Positions 17,622-25,792 of a stretch of 64,000 bases of DNA are shown in pieces (positions within the stretch are counted from its first letter, which is position 1; every line of letters begins with the position of its first letter). The notes beneath the pieces are model-generated. The model saw nothing but the letters and a program-made list of their open reading frames with translations. It had not been told where the DNA came from and did no database searches. Origin of the DNA: Halobaculum rubrum (GTDB lineage Archaea > Halobacteriota > Halobacteria > Halobacteriales > Haloferacaceae); the NCBI RefSeq assembly GCF_019880225.1, contig NZ_CP082284.1, positions 2,108,001-2,172,000 on the forward strand, in the 5' to 3' direction. A program made the position numbers and the translations under genes.

Positions 17622-17720
17622 CCGGCGTTCTGCGCGAAGCCCGACGAAGCAAGCACCGCAGGAGGGAGGCGAAGCCGACCGACGAGGAGCACAGCGAGTC
17701 GCGCGAGCGCAGAACGCCGG
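17622..17720. repeat. palindrome-bounded intergenic element of about 100 bp
   Basis: A perfect 14-bp inverted repeat, CCGGCGTTCTGCGC at 17622-17635 and its complement at 17707-17720, encloses a segment rich in small GAAGC/GAGC repeats. Just in front is GGTGGGACTGAAAGGGG (17604-17620), a motif I associate with scattered haloarchaeal intergenic repeats. It lies between the convergent methyltransferase and helicase genes. It could form a long cruciform or RNA hairpin, or be a miniature mobile element. Confidence 0.6.
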
Positions 17721-17786
17721 GGGCGTTCGCGGTCGACACCGAATCCATGACTGCAGCGTCGGAACTGCCTGTCTCAACCGCGGCGA

Positions 17787-20231
17787 CTACCGATGATCGT
17801 CCCAGAACCGCTCCAGCCCGAAGCGTAGCATGTCCGAGCTCACCGGGCGGAACTCCTCGCGCTCGTACTCGGGGAGGTACTCCCGGACCGCGTTCCACGA
17901 CTCGCGCGCGTAGCGCGCGTCGATCAGACACCGCACGCCGACCTCGTCGCTGCCGCGGATCACCCGACCGATCGCCTGCCGGGCCTTCCGAACCGCGGGG
18001 ACGGTTAGCGCCGTCTCGAACCCCTCGCCGAACTCCCGGTCGTACGCCGTCTTCACCGCACGCGTCCGCGGCGACGACGTGTTGATGATCGGGACGCCGC
18101 AGATCACCGCCGCGGCGAGGCGGTCCCCCTCGTAGTCGACGCCCTCGGTGAGGGTGCCGCGGATGCTGGTGACGAGCACCTTCGCGTCGCCGTCGAAGAA
18201 GTCCGTTTTGAGCGCCTCGGTCGCGGTGTCGTCGCTGGACTCGTCGATGAGGACAGCCTTGTCGACCCGGCCGTTCGCCTCCAACTCGCCGGCCATCCAC
18301 TCCGCCTCGCCGTAGCTGGGCATCCCGACGAGGACGTTTCCGGGTGTCGTTGCCGCCACCTCCGCCGCGGCGTCGGCGTGCGCGCGCCGGGTCTCGTTGT
18401 CCTCGCCGGGAGGACCGCGATTCGAGAACGTGAACTTCGGCGCGTCGACCGCGAACGACGCCCGGTTCCCCTCGGGGAACCCGAGGCCGTAGGTCCGATC
18501 CTCGACGGGTCGTCCCTCGGACTCGAGGTAGTTGAGCCCCGTCACCTCCCGGAACACGTCGAGCGGCGCGAGCGTCGCCGACATGAGCACGCCGCCGCCG
18601 AAGTCGGCGAGGCGCTCGCCGATGGCGTCCGCGGGCACGCAGTTGTGCAGCGCGAGCCGGGCGTTGTAGGCGCGGCGCCAGGAGTCGGACGGCTCGGTCT
18701 CGTCCCACGTGCGCAGGAGTTCGAGTTCCCGGAAGTACGTCTCGTGATCGCAACGGTACCAGGCGTTGAGCGTCCGTCCGACGCCCGGGGCGGCGCGCTG
18801 GCGGTCTCGCGGGCTTTGCCCGCTCGACGATTCCGAGGCGCTTCGCGCCTCGCCGTCCTCCTCTTCTGTTTCGTCCAAGATCCGCGCGGCGACGGCGCCC
18901 ACCTGCTCGGCCCTGGCCCACACTTTTTCGCCGTAGCCGGCGTCGCGGGCCCACTCGGTTATCTCGTCGACGCCGGGCTCCTCGGGGTCGCGAAGCGGGA
19001 TCTCCTCGTCGTCCAGGTCGGTCGGGTCGTCGCGCCAGCCGCGGCGCTCGGCGTCGAGGAAGCCCTCGACGCGGCGGTCCAGTTCCTCGCGGAGGTCGCG
19101 GAGAAACTCGACAACCAGCTTCACCTCGTCGAGGCTCACCTCGGCGTCGGCCAGCTCGCCGCGCACGAGGTCGGCGTCGGTCGTCCCCTCGACCCGGCGT
19201 CCGGAGTCCTCGAACTGCACGGGCTGGAGGACGCGCGTCAGTTCGTTCTCGGCGTCGCGAAGGCTCGCGTCGGCGACGCCGTCGGAGACCAGATCCCGGA
19301 CGCGCGGCTCGAGCATGTGCGCCTCGTCGCAGACGACGAACGTCGAGTCGTCGACCAGCGCGCCCGTGAACCCGCCGACCGTCGTCGGGTCGAACGCGTG
19401 ATAGTAGTTGCCGACGACGACCTCCACTTGCGGGAGGATCGCCCCCATCATCGAGTGCGGGCAGGTGCCGTGGCCCGCCGAGAGGCGGACCAACTCCTCG
19501 GCGTCGATCAGTCCGCGGTCGGCGAAATCGAACGGCACCGCCTCCGCGGCGTCGCCCTCCTCCGGGAGGTCGTCGAGGTACTGTGCGTAGAAGGGGCAGT
19601 ACTCGACCCCGTCCCGGGTGGCCGATCCTCCGTGTTCGGGCATCTCCGGGAGATAGGGCGTCGGCTCGCCCGCCGTTTCGAGGTAGCTCGCCCCGTCATC
19701 GCCGGTGTCGGAGAGTCCGGTCTGCGCGCGGCGGGCCTGCTCGGCGAGCGCGCCCGCGGTCGTCTCGCCGCCGTCGCCGACGAGGTCCCGGGTGCGCTCG
19801 CGCAGCCCCTCGCAGCGCTCGTACACGTTCGAGGTGTCGATGCCGCCGCGGTTCTCGCGGGCGTACGGGCACACGTCGGCCTTCCCGACGAGCGTCATCC
19901 CGGAGACGGGGCGCCAGTCGTCCGGGAGGTCGTCGTTGATCGTGCGGAGGTCCGCCTCGAACTGTCGGAGCTGCTGCTTGACGCTCGTGAGGACGAGCAC
20001 GCGCTCGTAGTCGCTGTCGGGGTCGCGAACCAGGTCGATGCCGGCGGTCAGCGCCAGCATCGTCTTCCCGGTGCCGCATGCGCCTTCCAGCGCGAGGAAT
20101 CCTCCGTCGTCGGCGACGGTGCGGGCCGCCTCGATCCCGTCGGCCTGCTCGGGGTACGGGTCGGGGTGCCCGAACACGGTTCGCCACGGCTCGTCCGTCG
20201 CCTCGGTCACGGTGTAGTCGGCGGTTGCCAC
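17787..20231 (-). CDS. superfamily 2 DNA helicase, XPD/Rad3/DinG-like, with Fe-S cysteines
   Basis: 814 aa from a GTG at 20231. ATP-dependent 5'-3' helicase for DNA repair. The Walker A is EGACGTGKTMLA (residues 49-60), the DEAH box is VVCDEAHML and motif VI is QAIGRVIRGSDEVG. Between motifs I and II, four Cys (KADVCPY, YERCEG, EYCPFY, GTCPHS) can bind the 4Fe-4S cluster of this family. A low-complexity in-frame insert with two strong DNA hairpins lies near residues 460-485. A TTCAAATAC box is about 35 nt upstream. Confidence 0.88.
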   Translation of the reverse strand: MATADYTVTEATDEPWRTVFGHPDPYPEQADGIEAARTVADDGGFLALEGACGTGKTMLALTAGIDLVRDPDSDYERVLVLTSVKQQLRQFEADLRTINDDLPDDWRPVSGMTLVGKADVCPYARENRGGIDTSNVYERCEGLRERTRDLVGDGGETTAGALAEQARRAQTGLSDTGDDGASYLETAGEPTPYLPEMPEHGGSATRDGVEYCPFYAQYLDDLPEEGDAAEAVPFDFADRGLIDAEELVRLSAGHGTCPHSMMGAILPQVEVVVGNYYHAFDPTTVGGFTGALVDDSTFVVCDEAHMLEPRVRDLVSDGVADASLRDAENELTRVLQPVQFEDSGRRVEGTTDADLVRGELADAEVSLDEVKLVVEFLRDLREELDRRVEGFLDAERRGWRDDPTDLDDEEIPLRDPEEPGVDEITEWARDAGYGEKVWARAEQVGAVAARILDETEEEDGEARSASESSSGQSPRDRQRAAPGVGRTLNAWYRCDHETYFRELELLRTWDETEPSDSWRRAYNARLALHNCVPADAIGERLADFGGGVLMSATLAPLDVFREVTGLNYLESEGRPVEDRTYGLGFPEGNRASFAVDAPKFTFSNRGPPGEDNETRRAHADAAAEVAATTPGNVLVGMPSYGEAEWMAGELEANGRVDKAVLIDESSDDTATEALKTDFFDGDAKVLVTSIRGTLTEGVDYEGDRLAAAVICGVPIINTSSPRTRAVKTAYDREFGEGFETALTVPAVRKARQAIGRVIRGSDEVGVRCLIDARYARESWNAVREYLPEYEREEFRPVSSDMLRFGLERFWDDHR
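18809..18852. repeat. two back-to-back hairpins inside the helicase gene
   Basis: A 6-bp stem GCGGGC/GCCCGC with a TTT loop (18809-18823) and an 8-bp stem CGAGGCGC/GCGCCTCG with a TTC loop (18834-18852) occur within 45 nt inside the coding sequence. The reading frame stays open, giving a Ser/Arg-rich stretch between TEEEDGEA and PGVGRTLNAW. It looks like a palindromic repeat that was inserted in frame. Confidence 0.6.
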
Positions 20232-20337
20232 GGGTTTACGTCCGTCGATGGTCCCGCTTTCGTATTTGAATCTGCAGTCCGGTCCGCCGACCTTGTCGCC
20301 CCCGGAACTACCGAACTCGTCGCTGCCGCGGCGACCG

Positions 20338-20727
20338 TCACAGCAGGCTCCCGCCGAGCACGATCACCGAGAGGTTGTTGGCGAACACCCCGAGGCCGGC
20401 CGCGACGAGCAGCCCCAGCCACACCTCGATGAGCAGGCCGTAGTAGGGACGAACGCGCGCCGGCGTCAGCCGGTAGGTCTCCATCAGCCCCCGGAAGACG
20501 ACCGCCGCGAGCACGACCGCGCCGAGGTTCACGCCGACGATCACGGGCAGCGGCTGTCCCAGCGCCCACCGCATCAGCGGGTTCGCCTCCGCCTCGGCGC
20601 CGACGACCGCGGCGGCGAACATCGTCGTCAGGAGATCGACCGACACCAGCAGGAACAGCGCGACCGCCGCCCACGCCCAGTACTCCTCGACGCGCTCGGC
20701 GATCGCGGGCCCGCCGGGTTCACTCAC
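20338..20727 (-). CDS. small membrane protein, DUF5658-like
   Basis: 129 aa, GTG start. Three to four hydrophobic helices, with DLLTTMFAAAVVGAEAEANPLMRWALG near residues 30-56, the pattern of DUF5658-type proteins (Asp and EANPLM between helices). It is 69 nt downstream of the subtilase-like gene on the same strand and may be part of that unit. Function unknown. Confidence 0.68.
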   Translation of the reverse strand: MSEPGGPAIAERVEEYWAWAAVALFLLVSVDLLTTMFAAAVVGAEAEANPLMRWALGQPLPVIVGVNLGAVVLAAVVFRGLMETYRLTPARVRPYYGLLIEVWLGLLVAAGLGVFANNLSVIVLGGSLL

Positions 20728-20796
20728 GGGTTCGGGACGGCAGCGTGTCGGGGTAACGGTTTCGGCGCGATCCGGGACCCCGGGGCGTGGCGCGGG

Positions 20797-22152
20797 TCAC
20801 GGACCACGGTGCGCCCACGACCCGTCGCCCGCGCTCGCGTCGTCGCCCGTACGGTTCCCCGTGCCCGCGGCGGCGACGGCGGATCCGGGGTCGATCCGCC
20901 CGTCGACGGCCGTCTCGCGGAGCAGTCGCTCGGCCTCCGCGGGCGTGAGGCCGTCCTCCCCGGCGGCGGCGCTCATCTCGGCGACGACGCCCGCGACGGC
21001 CGGCGCGGCGGCGGAGGTCCCTTCGAGAGTCGTCCCGTCCGGGAGCGCGACCGTCCCCGCCGCCCGTACGTCCGTGGTCGACGGCGAGTACGCCGCGAGA
21101 CGGCCGTCGGGACCCACCGCGCCGACGGAGATGACGCCATCGGCGGTCGCGGGCGCGACCGCGCTCCCGTTGTCTGCGGCGTGGGCGAGTCGGTGGCGCG
21201 CGGCGAACAGGTCCACGTGGCCGTCGCCGGGGTCGCGTACGTCGACCGCGACGTAGTAGGAGCCGCGGGGAAGCACCGCGTCGATCGCCTCCGCCCGCCC
21301 CGACTCGCGGGTCGACTTCGCGACGACCTCGTCGGGACCGTCGGCCACATCACGGTACAGATACAGGTCGTAGTCGCCCCCGCCCGTCCAGTACAGCCGC
21401 AGCGTCACGGCGCCGGAGACCCGTCCGTCCCCGAGGCGGTTGCCCTGCGTGCCGTTGTCGTCGAACGCCAGCCAGCCCGGGTCGGTCGCCGTGCCGCGCC
21501 AGTGCCGCCGCGCGGCGTTGCCGCCGGAGCTGACGAACACGGTGCCGGCGTCGGCCGCGCGCTCGGCGACGCCCGCGATCCGGTCCATCCCGTCGGCCGT
21601 CCGCGGGTAGTAGCTCCCCGCGTCGACGATCACGTCGACGTCGCGCTCGAGGAGCCAGTCCACCGCGCGGGCGTACGCTTCGGGCGTCGGTTCGTGGCCG
21701 ACCGAGGCGAGATACAGCGACGACTCCGGCGCGCGCTGTCCGACGACGCTCGCGACGGCGGCGTCGTGACCATCCGCGTCGTGGTCGCCCACGATCAGGC
21801 CGAACCGCGAGCTCGTCACCCGCTCCCGCGCGACCACCCGGCCGTCGATGTCGGCGGCGTCGCCGAAGGTGCTCCCGATGACCCCGACGCGAACCCTGTC
21901 CGTCTCCGAGTCAGCGCCGACTGATTCGGTTGGAGACGGCTCGACCCGTGCGCGATCTATCGGGGCGTGAACGGACGACCCCGATACGGATCCGGCGGTG
22001 ACCCCGGCGAAGAGTTGGCCGACGTCGCCGTACTCCGGGGGCGAGCTACCGCCGACGACCGCGGCCTCGTTGGTCACGTCGGCGCCAACGAGGCCAGCGC
22101 CGGCGCTCGCAACGACGATGACGACCGCGAGGAGTGCTGTCGTTCGACCCAT
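20797..22152 (-). CDS. secreted subtilisin-like (S8) protein lacking the usual catalytic Asp
   Basis: 451 aa with an N-terminal signal (MGRTTALLAVVIVVASAGAG). The subtilase domain shows His129 in GHDAAVASVVG, the oxyanion Asn212 in VFVSSGGNAA and Ser380 in EGTSAAAPAVAGV. The position of the catalytic Asp reads VRVGVIGSTFG, so Gly93 stands where Asp is expected. A beta-rich segment (about 248-318, LRLYWTGGGDYDLYLYRD) is inserted, resembling a PPC-type domain. It begins 6 nt after the membrane regulator gene, so the two are probably co-expressed. It may be inactive, or use another acid such as Asp98 or Asp101. Confidence 0.75.
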   Translation of the reverse strand: MGRTTALLAVVIVVASAGAGLVGADVTNEAAVVGGSSPPEYGDVGQLFAGVTAGSVSGSSVHAPIDRARVEPSPTESVGADSETDRVRVGVIGSTFGDAADIDGRVVARERVTSSRFGLIVGDHDADGHDAAVASVVGQRAPESSLYLASVGHEPTPEAYARAVDWLLERDVDVIVDAGSYYPRTADGMDRIAGVAERAADAGTVFVSSGGNAARRHWRGTATDPGWLAFDDNGTQGNRLGDGRVSGAVTLRLYWTGGGDYDLYLYRDVADGPDEVVAKSTRESGRAEAIDAVLPRGSYYVAVDVRDPGDGHVDLFAARHRLAHAADNGSAVAPATADGVISVGAVGPDGRLAAYSPSTTDVRAAGTVALPDGTTLEGTSAAAPAVAGVVAEMSAAAGEDGLTPAEAERLLRETAVDGRIDPGSAVAAAGTGNRTGDDASAGDGSWAHRGP

Positions 22153-22158
22153 CGTCGG

Positions 22159-22959
22159 TCACCGCGCGCGAACGCGATCGGCGGCCACGAGTGTCGCGAG
22201 CACGAGCAGTCCGCCGGCGAGGAACGCCACGCCCGGCGAGAGCGTCCCGAGTGTCTCGCCGCCGGTCGCCCCGACGGCGTCGCCGATCCGCGGCACCGTC
22301 TCCGGCCCGGAGAGCGTCGCGACCGCCGGACCGAACACCGACTGTACGAGGACGCTCGCCCCCGCGAGCACGGCGACCGCGCCCAACAGCCCGCGAAGCG
22401 AGTCGAGCAGCGAGGAGCGCTCGGACTCGCCGCCGACGGCCACGACGACGCGGTCGTCCGCGGGGCCGTACACGGTCATCTCCCGCCCCTTGACGGAGTA
22501 GCGGGTGTCGGCGGCCTCGACCAGTCCGGCGTCGACGAGCTTCGAGACGTGGTGGCGGACGTTCTGGACGGACGTGTCGGCCGCGTCGGCCAGTTCGGAG
22601 GCCGTCCGCGGTTCCTCGTGAACCGCCCCGAGTATCGTCCTGGCCGTCCCCGGGGCGAGGGCGCCGATGAGGTCGTCCGCGCTCTCGTCGTCTATCCAAC
22701 AGACTCGGACGCTCTCGTCGTCGTCCGCCGTCGACGGTTCGGTGTCGGTCGACGCGGAGGACGTCGTGTGCTCCGGCGTGGCGGGATACCTCGGCAACGC
22801 GGCGCCGGAGTCGGCGGTTCCCCCGTCCGCCCGTGCGCCGTTCGCCCCGTTCGGGTCGTCCGCCCGTTCCCCGTCCTGCTCGTCCGGAACGCGGTCGCTC
22901 CCGTTCGATCCCTCGGCGTCGTCGGGATCGTCCTGGCTCGACGGGAGCGGCTCTGACAT
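22159..22959 (-). CDS. ArsR-type winged-helix regulator anchored in the membrane
   Basis: 266 aa from the ATG at 22959. Residues 1-95 are an acidic disordered stretch. About 100-180 is a winged helix: LAPGTARTILGAVHEEPRTASELADAADTSVQNVRHHVSKLVDAGLVEAADTRYSVKGREMTVYG. Two hydrophobic helices close the protein (LLGAVAVLAGASVLVQSV and VAFLAGGLLVLATLVAADRV), so the DNA-binding part should face the cytoplasm while attached to the membrane. An AT-rich promoter region precedes it. It heads an operon with the subtilase-like gene 6 nt downstream. The signal it senses is unknown. Confidence 0.8.
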   Translation of the reverse strand: MSEPLPSSQDDPDDAEGSNGSDRVPDEQDGERADDPNGANGARADGGTADSGAALPRYPATPEHTTSSASTDTEPSTADDDESVRVCWIDDESADDLIGALAPGTARTILGAVHEEPRTASELADAADTSVQNVRHHVSKLVDAGLVEAADTRYSVKGREMTVYGPADDRVVVAVGGESERSSLLDSLRGLLGAVAVLAGASVLVQSVFGPAVATLSGPETVPRIGDAVGATGGETLGTLSPGVAFLAGGLLVLATLVAADRVRAR

Positions 22960-23045
22960 ACAGGGAAATCTTACATAGAAGAACAAAACGTTTCGGTCCG
23001 GACCTGTCGGATCGCCGGGAAACCGGGACCCACGGCGACAGTCTC

Positions 23046-24242
23046 TCACTCACTCGCCGTCCGATCGCTACCGATCGGTGTGGGGAACCGGCCGAGAACG
23101 TACAACAGCGCCGTGAGCACGAGCACCGCCGCGACCGCGACGGCGAACAGCCGGAACACCCGATCGAACCCGACGCCGGCGTCGGTGAGCGCGCCGACGA
23201 CGCCCGACCCGTTGGCTTCGAACAGCAGCGCCGCGCCCGAGAAGACGGCGTACGCGCTGGCTCGGTCCGGCGCGGGCAGCGTCGACAACATGTACGTGTC
23301 GACGGCGGGGAACAGCGCGTGGGCGGCGTAGCCGATGAGCGCCGAGACGACGGCGAACGCCGCCAGCGACCCGGCGTACGTGAGCGCCACCAGCGACGCG
23401 AGGAACGCGGCGTTGAGCGCGAGCAGGTACGGCACCTTCGGGAGCCGGTCGGCGAGGCGCCCGCCGAGCCAGAACGCCGGGACGCCCGCGGCGAACGCGA
23501 CGGTGAGCAGGAGGTTGGCGTTCGCGGGCGTCAACCCCTCCGAGAGCAGGTAGCTGACGTAGAAGTTGAACACGCCCTGCCAGGCGAACCCAGCGACCGC
23601 CACGAGCGACATCCCCGCCAGCACGATCCGCCAATGCGACAGCGCCGACCGGAAGTCGCGGTCGGCCTCCTCGGGCGACGCCGGCCGGTCCCCCGCGGAG
23701 CGACGCACGACGACCACAAGCGAGGCCGTGGAGGTCGCGGCGCCGACGGCCAGCGCCCAGAACACGACGCGCCAGTCGCCGAGGCGCGCGATGACCGTGA
23801 GAACGAGCACCGGCGCGACGACGCTCGCGATCTGGCTCGCGGTGCCGTGAATCCCAACCGCTCGCCCGGTCCGCTCTGGGTACAGCGCGCCGATGAGGGG
23901 GATCGCGGCGACGAAGTAGCCGCCGGTGGCGAGGCCGACGGCGAACGCGCCGATCTGCAGGGCGTACAGCGAGTCCGCGGTCGCGGTGAGCGCCGCCGCG
24001 GCCGACAGCGCGACGCCGGTTGCGAGGACGACCCGTTCGCGGCGAACCCGCGTGAGCACCCAGCCGACCGGGATCCGCGGCGCGGCGGTGCCGAGCCACA
24101 CGAGTGTCGTGACCGAGCCGACCGCGGCCGCCGAGAGCCCGAGCTCCCGCTGGAACTCCGGGACAAGCGGGGCGAACGCGACCCGCCCGAAGTTGACGAG
24201 GAAGACCAGCCCACAGAGGGTGGTGAAGAGGCGCTTCGTCAC
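23046..24242 (-). CDS. major facilitator superfamily transporter
   Basis: 398 aa from a GTG, about 12 hydrophobic helices. Loop 2-3 motif VGWVLTRVRRERVVLATG and PERTGRAVGIHGTASQIASVVAPVLV fit the MFS drug/sugar-phosphate type. It begins MTKRLFTTLCGLVFLVNFGRVAFAPLVPEFQRELG and ends in a short polar tail. Substrate unknown. It lies upstream of the regulator gene on the same strand, with 86 nt between, but that gap has its own promoter-like AT-rich patch. Confidence 0.88.
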   Translation of the reverse strand: MTKRLFTTLCGLVFLVNFGRVAFAPLVPEFQRELGLSAAAVGSVTTLVWLGTAAPRIPVGWVLTRVRRERVVLATGVALSAAAALTATADSLYALQIGAFAVGLATGGYFVAAIPLIGALYPERTGRAVGIHGTASQIASVVAPVLVLTVIARLGDWRVVFWALAVGAATSTASLVVVVRRSAGDRPASPEEADRDFRSALSHWRIVLAGMSLVAVAGFAWQGVFNFYVSYLLSEGLTPANANLLLTVAFAAGVPAFWLGGRLADRLPKVPYLLALNAAFLASLVALTYAGSLAAFAVVSALIGYAAHALFPAVDTYMLSTLPAPDRASAYAVFSGAALLFEANGSGVVGALTDAGVGFDRVFRLFAVAVAAVLVLTALLYVLGRFPTPIGSDRTASE

Positions 24243-24412
24243 GTGAACGGGTGTCGATTCGCGCGGCGGGTGTCAAGCGTTGCGGAACCGGGGACCGGTC
24301 CCGTCGGTGTCCGTGGCCTCGGGCGCGACGGTGACGCGATCGAAACCGAGAGCCGATCTCGGCGCTCCGTTGATACAGACTTTTGTTCCAAGCATATGTA
24401 CGTTCGATCGGT

Positions 24413-24511
24413 ATGTCACGGTCAAAACTCATCGCTGGCGTCGCGATCGTTGGTATCGTTGCTATTGCGCTCCGTCGTCGCCGTGGTGGAGAGACGGAAG
24501 CGGACGACTGA
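24413..24511 (+). CDS. very small single-span membrane protein (32 aa)
   Basis: ATG at 24413 to TGA at 24511 encodes MSRSKLIAGVAIVGIVAIAL followed by five Arg/Gly residues and an acidic end. One hydrophobic helix with positive inner flank suggests a cytoplasmic C-terminus. The codon use is less GC-biased than its neighbours. CATATGTA and TTTTGTTCC boxes lie 20-35 nt upstream. Small enough to be chance, but the composition and promoter make it likely real. Confidence 0.5.
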   Translation: MSRSKLIAGVAIVGIVAIALRRRRGGETEADD

Positions 24512-24652
24512 TCCGACCACGCGTCCCGACTGTTCTTTGCGGTCCGTCGCTTGGGGCTCCACCGAACCGTCCGGCGGTAGCCGTCCCCTCGCCGGCGACC
24601 ACGGATCCAGCACGCTCAAACCCCGACCCGCCGAAGCCGGAGTCACCCGACC

Positions 24653-25723
24653 GTGCGCGTCCTCGACTACCTCGAACTCGACGCCCAACTCGACCGCGCG
24701 GGCATCGGCACCGCCCACGACCAGCAGGTCGAGGCGCTCGACCGCGCCCGCGCGGCCGGCGCCGACGTGGCGGTCGTCACCTCCCCGTGGGCCGGCGGCG
24801 ACCCCCGAACAGCCCTTCGCCGGGCCGTCTCGGGTCGCTCACTCCTCGCCGACGTGGACGTGATCCACCTGAACCTCATCGGCCCCGCGAGCGTCGCGCT
24901 CGCGCGGTACGCGAGGCTGACGGACACGCCGCTGGTGCTGCACTGTCACGTCACGAGCGAGGACTTCCGCGAGAGCTTCCGCGGGTCGAACGCGGTGGCG
25001 CCCGCCCTGCGCCGATACCTCCGGTGGTTCTACTCGCAGGCCGATCTGGTGCTCACCCCCTCCGAGTACACCAAACGGCAGCTGCTGGAGTACCCCGTCG
25101 ACGCGCCGATCCGCGCGCTGTCGAACGGCATCGACCACGACTCCGTCGCCGGCCACGAGGCGTACCGCGAACAGTACCGCGAGCGCTTCGATCTGGACGG
25201 CGTCGTCGCGTTCGCGGTCGGCTCCGTCTTCGAGCGCAAGGGGCTCACCGACTTCTGTGAGGTGGCCCAGCGTACGGACCACGACTTCGCGTGGTTCGGC
25301 ACCGTCGATTCCGGACCGCAGGCCTCCAGGACCGTGACGCGATGGACGGACGACCCGCCCGAGAACGTCACCTTCACCGGCTGGGTCGACGACAAGCCCG
25401 GCGCGTTCGGCGCCGGCGACGTGTTCTTCTTCCCGACGAAAGAGGAGAACCAGGGTATCGTCGTGCTGGAGGCGATGGCCTGCGGGAAGCCGTGCGTCCT
25501 CCGGGACATCCCCGTGTTCCGCGAGTACTTCGAGGACGGCCACGACTGCCTGCTGTGTGACTCCCGCGAGGAGTTCGTCGAGGCGCTGAACCGGCTCGCG
25601 GACGACCCCGATCTCCGGGAACGACTCGGCGAGAACGCCCGCGAGACGGCCGCGGAACACTCGCTGGAGCGCGTCGGCGAAGAGTTGGTCGACACCTACG
25701 AGCGGCTCGTCACGGCGCGGTAG
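24653..25723 (+). CDS. GT4-family glycosyltransferase
   Basis: 356 aa from a GTG. N-terminal acceptor half with GIGTAHDQQVEAL and HLNLIGPASVALARYARL; C-terminal nucleotide-sugar half with VGSVFERKGLTDFCEV, FTGWVDDKPGAFGAGDVFFFPTKEENQGIVVLEAMACGKPCVLRDIPVFREYF, which includes the GT4 EX7E motif. It probably transfers sugar from a nucleotide donor to a lipid or glycan. It is followed 69 nt later by another GT4 gene, suggesting successive sugar additions, for example to a glycolipid headgroup. Confidence 0.86.
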   Translation: MRVLDYLELDAQLDRAGIGTAHDQQVEALDRARAAGADVAVVTSPWAGGDPRTALRRAVSGRSLLADVDVIHLNLIGPASVALARYARLTDTPLVLHCHVTSEDFRESFRGSNAVAPALRRYLRWFYSQADLVLTPSEYTKRQLLEYPVDAPIRALSNGIDHDSVAGHEAYREQYRERFDLDGVVAFAVGSVFERKGLTDFCEVAQRTDHDFAWFGTVDSGPQASRTVTRWTDDPPENVTFTGWVDDKPGAFGAGDVFFFPTKEENQGIVVLEAMACGKPCVLRDIPVFREYFEDGHDCLLCDSREEFVEALNRLADDPDLRERLGENARETAAEHSLERVGEELVDTYERLVTAR

Positions 25724-25792
25724 CCCGGTCGACCCGCGTGAGCCGCGCCGAAGACGCAAGGCATTACCCCTCGCTCCGGAAACGGCGGACGA

